60,952 bases of DNA from Desulfosporosinus cupriresistens (lineage in GTDB: Bacteria > Bacillota > Desulfitobacteriia > Desulfitobacteriales > Desulfitobacteriaceae), in assembly GCF_001707885.1 (NCBI RefSeq), contig NZ_MASS01000024.1, positions 1 through 60,952 of the forward strand, read 5' to 3'. The position numbers were made by a program, and so were the translations under genes. The notes under the pieces are model-generated. The model had not been told where the DNA came from. It saw only the letters and a list, made by a program, of their open reading frames with translations, and did not search any database. Every line of letters starts with the position of its first letter. Within the stretch, counting starts at the first letter, position 1. Of this stretch, positions 26,491 to 35,021 are shown one piece after another.

Positions 26491-26859
26491 TTGATTATGG
26501 CTTTTAAGAAAAATAAATTAAGAGCAGTATTTTGGATGATCATTTTGTTTGCTATTTTAACAGGAACATACTATTGGCTGAGCTTTAGATTCTTTATTAA
26601 CTTGACCCGGTTTTGGTTAGTGGGCATCATCTTATCATTTGCTCTTGTGTTTATTCTTCACAAAATTTTAAAACTATGGAAAGTACCTATAGTGATAATA
26701 GGTTTAGACTTAATTTATCATTATAACTTTACTTCTATCGGTGAAGTAGCGATTACTTACTATCTTATCGAAATACCATTTATTATTTTAACTATCTTAT
26801 TTACAATTTGGATTTACATTTTTTATAAACTCAAAAAAGGAATCGAAGTAAGCGACTAA
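26491..26859 (+). CDS. Small integral membrane protein, unknown function
   Basis: A 122-residue, very hydrophobic protein with four predicted helices (about residues 11-31, 38-58, 66-80 and 86-112) and a basic N-terminus. No motif is recognised. TTG 26491 has GGAGGGG at the correct distance; ATG 26497 is the alternative. The gene is AT-rich compared with its chromosomal neighbours, consistent with an acquired cassette. It is 24 bp ahead of the flavodoxin gene and may be co-expressed with it. Confidence 0.65.
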   Translation: MIMAFKKNKLRAVFWMIILFAILTGTYYWLSFRFFINLTRFWLVGIILSFALVFILHKILKLWKVPIVIIGLDLIYHYNFTSIGEVAITYYLIEIPFIILTILFTIWIYIFYKLKKGIEVSD

Positions 26860-26883
26860 TTATTATACATTGAGGAGCAAGTA

Positions 26884-27417
26884 ATGAAAACAGTGGTAAT
26901 CTACAAGTCGAAAACAGGTTTTACAAAGAAATACGCAGAATGGATTTCGGCGGAGTTGTCAGCCGATATTTATTGTGCTTCAAGAGTCACTACTAATATG
27001 CTGTCAGTCTATGACTGCGTAATTTATGGTGGCGGTTTGTATGTAGTGGGTATCAATGGAGTCAAGTTAATAACGCAAAACGTTGACAAACTTAAAGGTA
27101 AAAAAGTTATTGTCTTTGCAACGGGGATGTCGCCCGCAAGAGAAGAGGCAGTAAGTGAAGTGATCAGTCGGAACTTTACTTTAGAACAGCAAAAAATTAT
27201 ACAGTTCTTTTATTTGCGGGGTGGTTTTGATTACCGTAAACTTAATCCTTTTGATAAGATACTTATGACATTACTGAAGGTATCTATAAAATGGAAGAAG
27301 ATGATGAAAAAGGAACTGATTTCTGATGAAATAGGTATTCTCGAAGTCTTTGACAAGCCAGCAGATTATACAAGAAGGGCTAAAATAAATGAGTTAGTTG
27401 AGTATGTTACCTCATAA
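26884..27417 (+). CDS. Flavodoxin-domain protein (HemG-like)
   Basis: A 177-residue protein with an N-terminal FMN-binding loop Y-K-S-K-T-G-F-T-K-K-Y-A-E-W, typical of the flavodoxin_5/HemG-type proteins. Y-G-G-G-L-Y follows near residue 48 and F-A-T-G near 78. HemG oxidises protoporphyrinogen, but most clostridial members of this group are of unknown role. ATG 26884 follows GAGGAGCAAGTA. An attC-like site starts about 65 bp downstream. Confidence 0.82.
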   Translation: MKTVVIYKSKTGFTKKYAEWISAELSADIYCASRVTTNMLSVYDCVIYGGGLYVVGINGVKLITQNVDKLKGKKVIVFATGMSPAREEAVSEVISRNFTLEQQKIIQFFYLRGGFDYRKLNPFDKILMTLLKVSIKWKKMMKKELISDEIGILEVFDKPADYTRRAKINELVEYVTS

Positions 27418-27481
27418 AAAAGTCCATAATGTGAAATTCATTTGGGGAGTTCAAGTGTGGCTTCGCGGGGTGTACGGCATC

Positions 27482-27558
27482 ATATAACAGAGGCTTTGCA
27501 ACATCGGAGAATATATGAATGTAATAACCAGACTTCGAGAATACGCGGAAGGTTAGAC
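27482..27558 (+). repeat. attC-like element B (hybrid halves)
   Basis: It opens with ATATAAC and closes with GTTAGAC, which fits the GTTRRRY attC consensus. The left half (GGCTTTGCAACATCGGAGA) resembles the left half of element C. The right half (CAGACTTCGAGAATACGCGG) resembles the right half of element E. The two halves pair poorly with each other, so it looks like a recombinant of two element types. Confidence 0.45.
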
Positions 27559-27720
27559 GACAGACCCTTGCAAGCAAAGATTGGAGAGACTGAGAATGTT
27601 TTTGCGAAGAGTGAGTTTTCTAAATGAAAGGATTCAAAGACATCGCAACCCATTCTCCAATTATTTTGGCTTACCCAGATGCACAAATTCTCGATTTCGA
27701 TACTAAGAGTAGGGTCCGCC

Positions 27721-27796
27721 GCCAAACAGAGGGTTTGCAACATCGGTGAAAATATGAATGTAGTAACTCGACGTCGCAAACCATAGGGACGTTATT
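27721..27796 (+). repeat. attC-like imperfect palindrome C
   Basis: GGTTTGCAACATCG (27732-27745) pairs with CGACGTCGCAAACC (27769-27782) at 12 of 14 positions. Outer ends are CCAAACA and CGTTAT. The loop contains AATATGAATGTAGTAAC. The stretch 27559-27720 holds no supported gene. Confidence 0.5.
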
Positions 27797-27838
27797 TTTC
27801 ATTACTCTATCGGAGTGGAATTTGAGGGAGGTTTGATT

Positions 27839-28648
27839 TTGGGAGCTAAACTCTTATCCCGCAGATCATTTATCCTAGGTGGGATTGCAACATTATCCTA
27901 TCTATATTTTGATCTCCATTCGATCGCAGTAAAACGATATACTATTGCTATTACTCAATTGCCAATTGAATTTCAGGGATTCACTATTCTCCATTTAACT
28001 GATTTACATAGCAAGGAATACGGAAATGGTCAAAGGCATTTAATTGAATTGATTAACCAACAGCAATTTGACGCGGTTGCAATAACAGGCGATTTAGTTG
28101 ATAAGAGTAATCCTAATTTGCTACCAGCAATATCATTGGTGAAAGGGTTGCAATCTAAGCCTGTATTTTTTGTTCCTGGAAATCATGAGTGGTGGACAAA
28201 TTACCAAATCAAATCTCCATTAGAAGACCAGGGGGTACATATACTGGAAAACGAGCATTTCAAATATAACATAGGCAATGCTCATATTTGGATATTAGGT
28301 GTCGATGATCCCTATCTAGGAAGAGATCAGTTAGATGTGGCACTTGCAGGTGCCACAGATTCTAAACCTAAGGTTTTATTAGCACATGCTCCTAACATAT
28401 TTTATAAAGTGATTAATGGCAATATTGATTTAGTTTTAGCGGGACATACGCATGGTGGACAAGTCAGACTTCCAGTGGTTGGCGCAGTGGTAGTACCTGG
28501 ACAAGGACTTTTCCCTGAGCTTGATTACGGCCAATTTACTTCCGGTTCTACGAATATGATTATAAATGGTGGTTTAGGAGAAAGCGTGTTGCCAATAAGG
28601 TTTTACAATAGACCCGAGATTGTCTTGGTGACATTAGTTCAAACATGA
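27839..28648 (+). CDS. Metallophosphoesterase with Tat-like N-terminus (YaeI/YkuE type)
   Basis: About 269 residues from TTG 27839, which follows GAGGGAGG; a GTG at 27815 is less likely. The N-terminus S-R-R-S-F-I-L-G-G before a hydrophobic stretch fits a twin-arginine signal or anchor. Calcineurin-like motifs are all present: D-L-H-S, G-D-L-V-D, G-N-H-E, and G-H-T-H-G-G-Q. Relatives such as YkuE and YaeI act on lipid-linked phosphates at the membrane. Local activity is inference. Confidence 0.85.
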   Translation: MGAKLLSRRSFILGGIATLSYLYFDLHSIAVKRYTIAITQLPIEFQGFTILHLTDLHSKEYGNGQRHLIELINQQQFDAVAITGDLVDKSNPNLLPAISLVKGLQSKPVFFVPGNHEWWTNYQIKSPLEDQGVHILENEHFKYNIGNAHIWILGVDDPYLGRDQLDVALAGATDSKPKVLLAHAPNIFYKVINGNIDLVLAGHTHGGQVRLPVVGAVVVPGQGLFPELDYGQFTSGSTNMIINGGLGESVLPIRFYNRPEIVLVTLVQT

Positions 28649-28833
28649 AGAGCTAATGGATGAGATAACAAATTGATCGATTAAAATGATATCAAATTTA
28701 ATGACTCAGTCTTTGAAGAAGTGAATACGAGGAACGTCGACAGATGATGCAGGAGACGGGCATCCTTGCCCGGATATTGTTGTGGGAGTGTTATTATAGA
28801 CTACCGGTTATTTCTTATGGGGGGGAAGGGAAA

Positions 28834-29103
28834 GTGTCAGAGTTATTTAATCGAGTTAAGAAAGGTGTAAGGGCTATGAAGGATTCGTTTGGCCCATGTA
28901 CATACAGAGCTTCTGGTATCCAAGTCGTTTGCCCTCATTGTCGTAACGAGGAGTTCGAAGCGGGTGAAGCACAATTGAATACTGCAACAGCTACATTCTT
29001 AAACCTGGATTGGCTAAATAAATCGGCAACTGTGCTGATTTGTACACATTGTGGTTACATCCAATGGTTCGGAAAAACTGTGGAGAAGGTTCAAAGGAGT
29101 TAG
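28834..29103 (+). CDS. Small zinc-ribbon protein
   Basis: About 89 residues from GTG 28834 behind GGGGGGAAGGG; the frame is open further upstream but has no start signal. It contains C-P-H-C-R-N and, about 40 residues later, C-T-H-C-G-Y, a treble-clef or ribbon pair. Similar short proteins are annotated only as zinc-ribbon or DNA-binding domain proteins. No enzymatic motif. It is followed within 25 bp by element D. Confidence 0.65.
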   Translation: MSELFNRVKKGVRAMKDSFGPCTYRASGIQVVCPHCRNEEFEAGEAQLNTATATFLNLDWLNKSATVLICTHCGYIQWFGKTVEKVQRS

Positions 29104-29126
29104 TGCAAATAGACATTTGAGGACGT

Positions 29127-29193
29127 CCTATAAGGGTGTTCCCGTAAGAATATGAATGTAATATGACGCTATGGGAACACCCGGTACGTTAGG
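29127..29193 (+). repeat. attC-like palindrome D (10-bp perfect inner stem)
   Basis: GGGTGTTCCC (29134-29143) and GGGAACACCC (29173-29182) are perfect complements. Outer ends are CCTATAA and CGTTAGG. The loop contains AATATGAATGTAATATGAC, shared with elements B, C and F. Confidence 0.55.
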
Positions 29194-29230
29194 ATTGGAA
29201 AATATCTAGACTTTGGGGGCGGGGTTTATC

Positions 29231-29324
29231 GTATAACACGTATGCCCAAAATCTGTGAAAAAATATCAGATATAGATAGGTCGACCATAGTAATCAGACT
29301 TCAGAAATACGTGAGGCGTTATGC
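29231..29324 (+). repeat. attC-like imperfect palindrome E
   Basis: GTATAAC and GTTATGC form the outer pair. ACGTAT (29238-29243) pairs with ATACGT (29307-29312), and TCTG with CAGA; the intervening bases are unequal on the two arms. It lies only 38 bp after element D with no gene between them. Confidence 0.55.
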
Positions 29325-29373
29325 AAAATAAGCATATCGGAGTATTCTATGAAGTTTGGAAGGAGGAGTTCTT

Positions 29374-29901
29374 TTGGCATCATCTAAAGCAAAGCTACTC
29401 ATAATACTTTCTGTTGCGTTGTCCTTAGTTTGCGGGTGTAATAAGGAAAATAAAGTTAGCGCTGTCCATGATTTTTCAATATACTTAGTTAAAGATTTAT
29501 CTACAACTGAAGCTATGAATAAAAATCTTGATGAACTACCATTAGAAAATGTACCAGCGCTTACTGATAAGGAAATTAGGATGTACAATTGGAGAGAACA
29601 CACCTTTTCATTAAAGGAAGGTTTCAGTCTAGAGGAAAAGTTAGAAGGGAGAGTTCCATTAAGTGGTAAGCCTTTTGTTGTTGTTGCTGATAGTGAAAGA
29701 ATATATCTAGGGAGCTTTTGGACCCCGATTTCTTCGTTATACATTCCTGAAATTCCAACTATCTATTCCATATGGTTTAAGGACAATAAAAATGATATCT
29801 ATACAATCAAATATGGAAATCAACAACAAGATCCAAGAGCTGACATAAGAATATATGAGTCTTTAAAAGGTTTAGGGAAAGTAATTCTGAAGGAGCGTTG
29901 A
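29374..29901 (+). CDS. Putative lipoprotein, unknown function
   Basis: About 175 residues from TTG 29374 behind AAGGAGG. The N-terminus is a type II signal with lipobox S-L-V-C-G-C, so the mature protein should be lipid-anchored outside the membrane. The rest has no motif I recognise; it is a mixed polar domain with several aromatic residues. A sixth, half attC-like element starts 6 bp after the stop. The N-terminal region is similar in layout to the broken lipoprotein next to it, but not obviously a paralogue. Confidence 0.65.
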   Translation: MASSKAKLLIILSVALSLVCGCNKENKVSAVHDFSIYLVKDLSTTEAMNKNLDELPLENVPALTDKEIRMYNWREHTFSLKEGFSLEEKLEGRVPLSGKPFVVVADSERIYLGSFWTPISSLYIPEIPTIYSIWFKDNKNDIYTIKYGNQQQDPRADIRIYESLKGLGKVILKER

Positions 29902-29906
29902 CTTCA

Positions 29907-29949
29907 CATAAACAGCGGGTTTGTGACATCTGAGAGAATATGAACGTAG
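29907..29949 (+). repeat. Left half of an attC-like element (F)
   Basis: CATAAACAGCGGGTTTGTGACATCTGAGAG and AATATGAACGTAG match the left half of elements C and B, but no matching right half follows before the next gene remnant. Confidence 0.4.
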
Positions 29950-29997
29950 TCTAAGATACAGGATGAAAGTTTTTGTACTAGATGGAGGAGACGAATT

Positions 29998-30449
29998 TTG
30001 AATAAAATAGTTTAGACAATATTCATATTTACTATCCTTGCTTTGTTTACAGGATGTGGGAGCAGCAAAGTCGAAGATAAGATTGATTCCACACTGACTA
30101 AACCCAATGCAGATGTTTCAGTAGAATAATCTAAGAATATAAGCGTAAATTCCGGATTGTTAGTCGGCTTAGCAAGAGATAATGAAATAGATAAACAAGT
30201 ACCGACTATGGAAAGAGTTCCAAACAGTTATAGAACTATGTGGATTTATCCAGGCAAGAAAAAAACGGGGTAATTATTGCTCCCTATGAAGATCGTTTTT
30301 CGAAATTGGAAAACAATAATTTCTTTATGGCAACACCAAGTAATCAAACTGGAGACAGTGTTTTTGATAATTATAGTACATATTATAATTTTACAAATAT
30401 CGTTTCTCATGAAGTGAGGATGGGCTTTGGGGACTGTGACTCCAGATAA
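29998..30449 (+). pseudogene. Broken lipoprotein gene (two stops, one frameshift)
   Basis: TTG 29998 behind GGAGGAGA begins a lipoprotein signal (lipobox L-F-T-G-C-G), but the sixth codon is TAG (30013). A second in-frame TAA follows at 30127. The reading then continues as V-P-T-M-E-R-V-P-N-S-Y-R-T-M-W-I-Y-P-G-K-K-K. At the A-run near 30262 it must shift by one base to join the frame that runs to 30449 (V-I-I-A-P-Y-E). Three lesions in one 450-bp gene show decay. The V-P-x-M-x-R-V-P-x-S-Y-R segment recalls lipoproteins of conjugative elements, but I am not sure. Confidence 0.65.
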
Positions 30450-30476
30450 TAGGGTTTGTAAAAGGGGGCGTGGGGA

Positions 30477-30686
30477 ATGGTAACAATCATCTGGCTTTTG
30501 TTTATTGGCGTAGTATTTCATCTAGCTACAATTCTGTTGGCCCGAGAAGTTGACAAATCTGAAGGCTCAAATACCTTAGTATCATATTTAGGTTCAATAG
30601 TGATTTTGGGTTTTAATATTTTGAAGGTTTTTATTTTATTTGGTATTATTTTGCAAGTGATTAACTTATTCCAGCAAAGTAGTTAA
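30477..30686 (+). CDS. Small two-helix membrane protein
   Basis: A 69-residue protein with two hydrophobic helices (about 3-22 and 36-64) separated by a charged turn (R-E-V-D-K-S-E-G). ATG 30477 is preceded by GGGGGCGTGGGGA. No family is recognised. Its position between a pseudogene and a frameshifted gene makes it uncertain whether it is expressed. Confidence 0.5.
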   Translation: MVTIIWLLFIGVVFHLATILLAREVDKSEGSNTLVSYLGSIVILGFNILKVFILFGIILQVINLFQQSS

Positions 30687-30728
30687 TTTTCTTGCAGATA
30701 GGCTCAGGCTCACGCGAGAGGACAGCCC

Positions 30729-31273
30729 ATGTCTGGATTTGAAAAGATTAAAAATATCCCAAAGAGTATTTCGAAGTGTGGAAGGATGAATTGACAATCA
30801 CTCTAGATTACATAAATAAGAATGAAGTTTATGTCGCAAAGGTTGATAGGGATCCCAATACAGCCGCGTTTAATTATGATAGGGTAGAATTCAAATTAAC
30901 AGGGGAATTGCCGGAAGGTTGGAAAATATCTTTTACAATGAAAAACCAGGGACAAATATTTAAACGAGGTAAACAAGTTGGTTCAATAGAGATTTTGGGG
31001 TATTACGGAGATGCGTCTGGGTCTGGGCGTCCAAATCATAGTTCAATTGTAAGCGTTGAAGGTATTAAATCAGGTCTTGGAAATGGAAAATTATATATAT
31101 TAGAACGAGATATGCCTAAAGATCCAAGGACATTGACGGAATATTATGCAATAATACCAATAAAAGGGCATGAGTTGGCGTATAATGTCTGGATCGATTG
31201 TGATGATCTCGATAATGATTTATTGGCGATGAAAAGGTTTCTTCAGATCTTAGAGGTGAACAATGGAAATTAA
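30729..31273 (+). pseudogene. Hypothetical gene with an N-terminal frameshift
   Basis: The long frame runs from GTG 30776 (165 residues) but has no ribosome binding site there. ATG 30729 behind GAGAGGACAGCCC opens M-S-G-F-E-K-I-K in another frame. Adding one A to the A5 run at 30750-30754 would join it to K-Y-P-K-E-Y-F-E-V-W-K-D-E-L of the long frame. So a one-base deletion, or a programmed or sequencing slip, seems to separate the true start from the body. The body is soluble with no motif I recognise. Either it is translated from GTG 30776 or it is inactive. Confidence 0.5.
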
Positions 31274-31292
31274 TTAGAGTTTAAGTGACGTG

Positions 31293-31330
31293 CACAAATA
31301 GCGTATTCCTAAAATCTGAGAAGATATAAA
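31293..31330 (+). repeat. Left half of an attC-like element (G)
   Basis: CACAAATAGCGTATTCCTAA and AATCTGAGAAGATATAAAT match the left arm of elements A and E (GCGTxTTCCCAAATCTGAGA). No right arm is found. Confidence 0.4.
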
Positions 31331-31410
31331 TCGCCTTCTCTATCCTCACGAAAAAACTTCATAGACATGGAATCAGTGTCCAGTCAGGTATTGTTTGGAG
31401 GAGGAGAACT

Positions 31411-32007
31411 ATGGATCAACAGTGGAAGATAGGAATTTTACTTTTTAACGAAGTTGAGGTAATGGACTTTGCTGGACCATTTGAGGTATTATCTATTACC
31501 ACTTACCCAAGGTCCAACGTTAAACCATTTGATGTTAAGACAGTTGCTCAAACAAAAGAAACAGTCCGGGCCCGCTATGGGCTTCAGGTTTTACCTGATT
31601 ATAGCTTTGCAGATAATCCAAACTTTGATATTTTGATTATCCCAGGTGGATATGGTGCAGAAGAGATTGAAATACATAACAATATAGTTATCAGTTGGAT
31701 AAAAGATCAAATGAATAAGGTTTCAATAATGACATCTGTATGCACCGGTGCTTTTTTGCTGGCTAAAGCGGGTTTATTGGACGGCAAGAGAGCCACAACC
31801 CACTGGATGGATATTGATAGGCTAGAGAAGGAATTCGCAAATGTTGTAGTACAACGAGGCGTTAAGTACGTTAATGAGGGTTCAATAATAACATCTGGTG
31901 GGATCTCAGCCGGAATTAATATGTCATTTTTTCTGATTACAAAACTCATTGGAGAAGAGATTGCAAGGACAACGGCTAAGAGAATGGAGTATGATATTAG
32001 TATTTGA
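31411..32007 (+). CDS. DJ-1/PfpI-family protein
   Basis: A 198-residue protein of the class I glutamine amidotransferase-like fold. The nucleophile-elbow cysteine is in S-V-C-T-G-A-F-L-L-A near residue 110 and the early Glu/Asp pair V-E-V-M-D-F-A-G-P-F-E-V near 16-27. The T-T-H-W motif near 129 follows. This pattern fits the isonitrile hydratase/transcriptional-regulator-like subgroup without an HTH domain. The reaction cannot be fixed from sequence. ATG 31411 follows GGAGGAGGAG. Confidence 0.85.
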   Translation: MDQQWKIGILLFNEVEVMDFAGPFEVLSITTYPRSNVKPFDVKTVAQTKETVRARYGLQVLPDYSFADNPNFDILIIPGGYGAEEIEIHNNIVISWIKDQMNKVSIMTSVCTGAFLLAKAGLLDGKRATTHWMDIDRLEKEFANVVVQRGVKYVNEGSIITSGGISAGINMSFFLITKLIGEEIARTTAKRMEYDISI

Positions 32008-32231
32008 ACTTCAGGAAACGAGCGACTTTTTCTAACACAGGGTTAAAAACGTTCCAACAGACTTCCTAGAGGATACGATGTAGTACCCATTTATGGTGAT
32101 TCATGGGATATTTATTGAACATCTAAGGGTTAAAAAATGGGTCCAGTTCTGTAGGAAGAAAACAAAAGTAATTCTTTGATCAGAGAGCACTCATTATTGG
32201 CATGACGTAATAGATAGAAAGAGATGGATAT

Positions 32232-32489
32232 ATGATTAAGAGGATACTTAGTATATTTTTTGGCTGGGAAACGGTTTACTTCACAAGCAATATTGATGAA
32301 TATACACGCATACGAGGGAGGCTTATTGACAATGGGGTAAAAACAAAAATTAAGATAACCAGTAATTCTTCTAGCAGCGTAGGGCGCTCTATGATGGCAA
32401 TTAGTTCAAACATAGGAGAGAATTATGAGATTTTTGTCAGGAAAGAAGATGTTCATAAAGCTACTCAAATAATTTATAGTCATAGGTAA
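32232..32489 (+). CDS. Small DUF2007-like protein
   Basis: An 85-residue protein with the pattern of the putative signal-transducing DUF2007 group: an N-terminal beta strand with E-T-V-Y, a helix ending R-L-I-D-N-G-V, and a C-terminal Y-E-I-F-V-R-K-E-D-V-H-K-A. The function of the family is unknown. ATG 32232 is preceded by AAAGAGATGG. The 220 bp upstream are AT-rich with no clear feature. Confidence 0.6.
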   Translation: MIKRILSIFFGWETVYFTSNIDEYTRIRGRLIDNGVKTKIKITSNSSSSVGRSMMAISSNIGENYEIFVRKEDVHKATQIIYSHR

Positions 32490-32650
32490 GTATTATTTTG
32501 AAGGTTTTGTTAGAGGGCACGCTGTTCTAGCAGATTTCTAAATATAGGGTCGCTACTTCTACGTACAACAGCTGGTTCTTGACGCAACTAGATATAGAAG
32601 AATGTGAATGGTTGCATCTGGTAAGACAAATGAATGCAGGAGGGAATAGC

Positions 32651-33193
32651 ATGTTTGACAGAAATAAAACATTTAAACTCATTTTTGATGTATTGCAAGT
32701 CGTAGTTTTTTCCTTTGTATTTTATTGGGGAATACGAGCGACAGTAGCCGATGCTAGAGTTGTCCCAACACCTTCGATGCTTCCCACAATCCAACTACAG
32801 GATAGATTGATCGTTGACAAAATATCCTACGACTTCGCAGCGGTTAAGAGAGGGGACGTTGTTGTATTTCGCCCTCCATCAAACGTAGACCAGAGTGGAA
32901 CGGATTGGGTTAAGCGTGTTATCGGACTTCCGGGTGAAAAAGTTGAGATCAGAGACGGCAAAGTCTTTATCAATGAAAAAGAACTCACGGAACCATATGA
33001 ACTAGAGAAACCAGCCTATACATATGGCCCTATTGTGGTTCCGGAAGGTTCGTATTTCGTCTTGGGAGATAACCGGAACAACAGTAAGGACAGTCACTAC
33101 TGGGGTGAATTATCCAATCAAAACATCATTGGTAAGGTATTCATTCGATATTGGCCACTTAATCGTGTTGGATCTTTAGACATCGGGATTTAA
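32651..33193 (+). CDS. lepB: Type I signal peptidase
   Basis: A 180-residue Gram-positive type signal peptidase (SipS/LepB). One N-terminal membrane helix (about 10-32) is followed by the catalytic serine S42 in P-T-P-S-M-L-P-T and the lysine K88 in D-W-V-K-R-V-I-G. The later G-D-N-R-N-N-S-K-D-S box is complete. It cleaves signal peptides on the outer face of the membrane. ATG 32651 has AGGAGGG 6 bp upstream; an in-frame TTG at 32579 lacks one. It is likely one of several genome copies. Confidence 0.92.
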   Translation: MFDRNKTFKLIFDVLQVVVFSFVFYWGIRATVADARVVPTPSMLPTIQLQDRLIVDKISYDFAAVKRGDVVVFRPPSNVDQSGTDWVKRVIGLPGEKVEIRDGKVFINEKELTEPYELEKPAYTYGPIVVPEGSYFVLGDNRNNSKDSHYWGELSNQNIIGKVFIRYWPLNRVGSLDIGI

Positions 33194-33298
33194 GGCAACA
33201 TCACCCGTGGGAGCATAGCAAGTTGCTTAACAGGGGATTTGTCATAGGGGTGGAAAAGGAGTGCATTAAATAAGGATACTTAAAGGGGATGAAAGGGT

Positions 33299-33631
33299 AT
33301 GAGTACCTACAACTTTAAAGTAAGAATTTCTCCGGAAGAAGCAATGAATTTGGTCAAGGAAAATGAAAATGCGGACTTAGTTCATGAAGAGATTCATAAC
33401 CTAGGCAATAATGTTTATATTGGTACATTGGTATTCGAAAAATACTTTATGAGAGTTGAAAGTCGGGTAGCCTTGGTTGTGATTATTGACAATATTTATG
33501 GTGCTACTGACGTACGATCAATTTCCACGGGTAGTTCACAAGGAGCTTTTTTTAAATTTGACTGGGGTGCAGCTGAAAAACTTGCCGGTAGTGTCCAGAA
33601 AATACTAAATGATTACATTGTAGATAAGTAA
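33299..33631 (+). CDS. Hypothetical protein (DUF6054-like)
   Basis: A 110-residue soluble protein without motifs of catalysis. The arrangement of an N-terminal helix, three beta strands and a terminal helix, with G-S-S-Q-G-A-F-F-K-F-D-W-G-A, resembles proteins grouped as DUF6054 in clostridia. The assignment is from memory. ATG 33299 is preceded by AGGGGATGAAAGGGT. Confidence 0.6.
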   Translation: MSTYNFKVRISPEEAMNLVKENENADLVHEEIHNLGNNVYIGTLVFEKYFMRVESRVALVVIIDNIYGATDVRSISTGSSQGAFFKFDWGAAEKLAGSVQKILNDYIVDK

Positions 33632-33850
33632 TAGGATAAGGGGTTTCGCATGATATTCTCTGCCGGCGTCGTAAACCTTCGTGACATTGTATGACAAATG
33701 GTGGAAAAACGAATTAATTCTCTATATTCAGGGGTGTTTTAAGTGGAGAAATAAAATTTCTATAAGGAAATCTATTTACTAAGTGCTAATAGTGGACAGT
33801 ATTTGAAAAAGTCTTTGGTCATGACAGCCTATGAATGTAGGGGCGGCATT

Positions 33851-33920
33851 GTATAACACGGATTCCCGACACTTTGCAGAATGTTGCCTATGGCGAGTCA
33901 AGAATACATATACGTCATAC
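33851..33920 (+). repeat. Degenerate attC-like element H
   Basis: GTATAACACGGATTCCCGAC resembles the left arm of element E. The far end GAATACATATACGTCATAC resembles its right arm, with GTATAAC/GTCATAC as outer pair. The arms pair only in short blocks. The rest of 33632-34058 shows no gene that I trust. Confidence 0.35.
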
Positions 33921-34058
33921 AATACCGTATGCCAGAGACAGGGAGTTTTTTGCGCATATTCTTGGAAATGGTGCTAAGAGTAATATAAGTGAGTTAAATG
34001 GTTTTGAGACTATGAGGAATGACATAGAGATAGAATCATCATTCCGGAGGTGGGCAAG

Positions 34059-34982
34059 ATGAATGTTTTAATTTTCGGAGGAACAGGTTTTGTTGGAAGA
34101 AGCCTGACAGGGCAATTACTTGCTTATGGATATCAGGTATATGTTGTAACGAGGAATTCTCGAAAAACTGCCATCAGTTTGGGAAATAAAGTTCAGCTAA
34201 TAGAATGGGACAATATCTCCCCGCTATCTTCTATTTATAAGCTACCAGAAATTGACGTAGTGATTAATTTAGCGGGTGAGTCGATCGGCAACCGTCGATG
34301 GTCCAAGTCAGTAAAGCAGGAGATTCTAGCAAGTAGAATTAGAACTACTGGGGCAATTGTTACAGCGATAAATAATCATACCATTCGGCCAAACGTTCTA
34401 ATTAGTGCTTCGGCAGTTGGATACTATGGCCCCCGTCAGGATGAGGAGATAACTGAATCTGAAGAAGCGGGGCAGGATTTCCTAGCTCAAGTTTGCCGAG
34501 AGTGGGAAAATGAAACAAACAAGGTTCAAAGCAATTTAACCAGAGTCGTAACTATTCGGATTGGCGTAGTATTAGGGAATGAAGGCGCACTGAATAGAAT
34601 GCTGATGCCATTCAAATTCTATATTGGTGGTCCACTGGGTACAGGAATGCAATGGCTTTCCTGGATACACATCCAAGATTTAGCGAGTATGGTAAGGTTC
34701 ATAGTTGAAAATAAGGAGGTAAATGGTCCAGTAAATGCGTCTGCTCCAGAGTCCGTAAGAATGAGAGATTTCTGCAAAGTTCTGGGGGAAGTTCTAAACA
34801 GACCATCCTGGTTACCAGTTCCCGAAGTTCTATTGAAAATAGTTCTAGGACAAATGGCGGAAATGTTAATACATGGTCAACGGGTTGTGCCGAGGAAAAT
34901 TCTTGGTGCTGATTTTGTATTCCGGTTTCCTAAATTAAGGGCTGCTTTAGAGGATGTTCTGGGAAACCGGAACGTCGTTTAA
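34059..34982 (+). CDS. NAD-dependent epimerase/dehydratase (TIGR01777/YfcH type)
   Basis: About 307 residues from ATG 34059 behind CCGGAGG. The Rossmann motif F-G-G-T-G-F-V-G-R is at the start. V-I-N-L-A-G-E-S-I-G-N-R-R-W near residue 65 and S-A-S-A-V-G-Y-Y-G near 113 are typical of the YfcH/SULA extended SDR group. The C-terminal DUF1731-like tail is present. The physiological substrate of this group is unknown. It is the last plus-strand gene of the accessory region. Confidence 0.88.
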   Translation: MNVLIFGGTGFVGRSLTGQLLAYGYQVYVVTRNSRKTAISLGNKVQLIEWDNISPLSSIYKLPEIDVVINLAGESIGNRRWSKSVKQEILASRIRTTGAIVTAINNHTIRPNVLISASAVGYYGPRQDEEITESEEAGQDFLAQVCREWENETNKVQSNLTRVVTIRIGVVLGNEGALNRMLMPFKFYIGGPLGTGMQWLSWIHIQDLASMVRFIVENKEVNGPVNASAPESVRMRDFCKVLGEVLNRPSWLPVPEVLLKIVLGQMAEMLIHGQRVVPRKILGADFVFRFPKLRAALEDVLGNRNVV

Positions 34983-35021
34983 TTTCAATCGTTTTCAACC
35001 GGTAGTAAACTCAAATTAGAC

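Noticed and set aside
27442..27627. ORF of 61 codons after the flavodoxin gene
   Set aside because: It is made of attC-like element B and its flanks, without a start signal.
28650..28745. Further attC-like site between the phosphoesterase and zinc-ribbon genes
   Set aside because: AGATAAC and a right-arm-like GAATACGAGGAACGTCG are present, but the arms do not pair.
33874..34062. ORF of 62 codons before the epimerase gene
   Set aside because: It starts inside the degenerate element H and has no clear ribosome binding site; composition is not protein-like.
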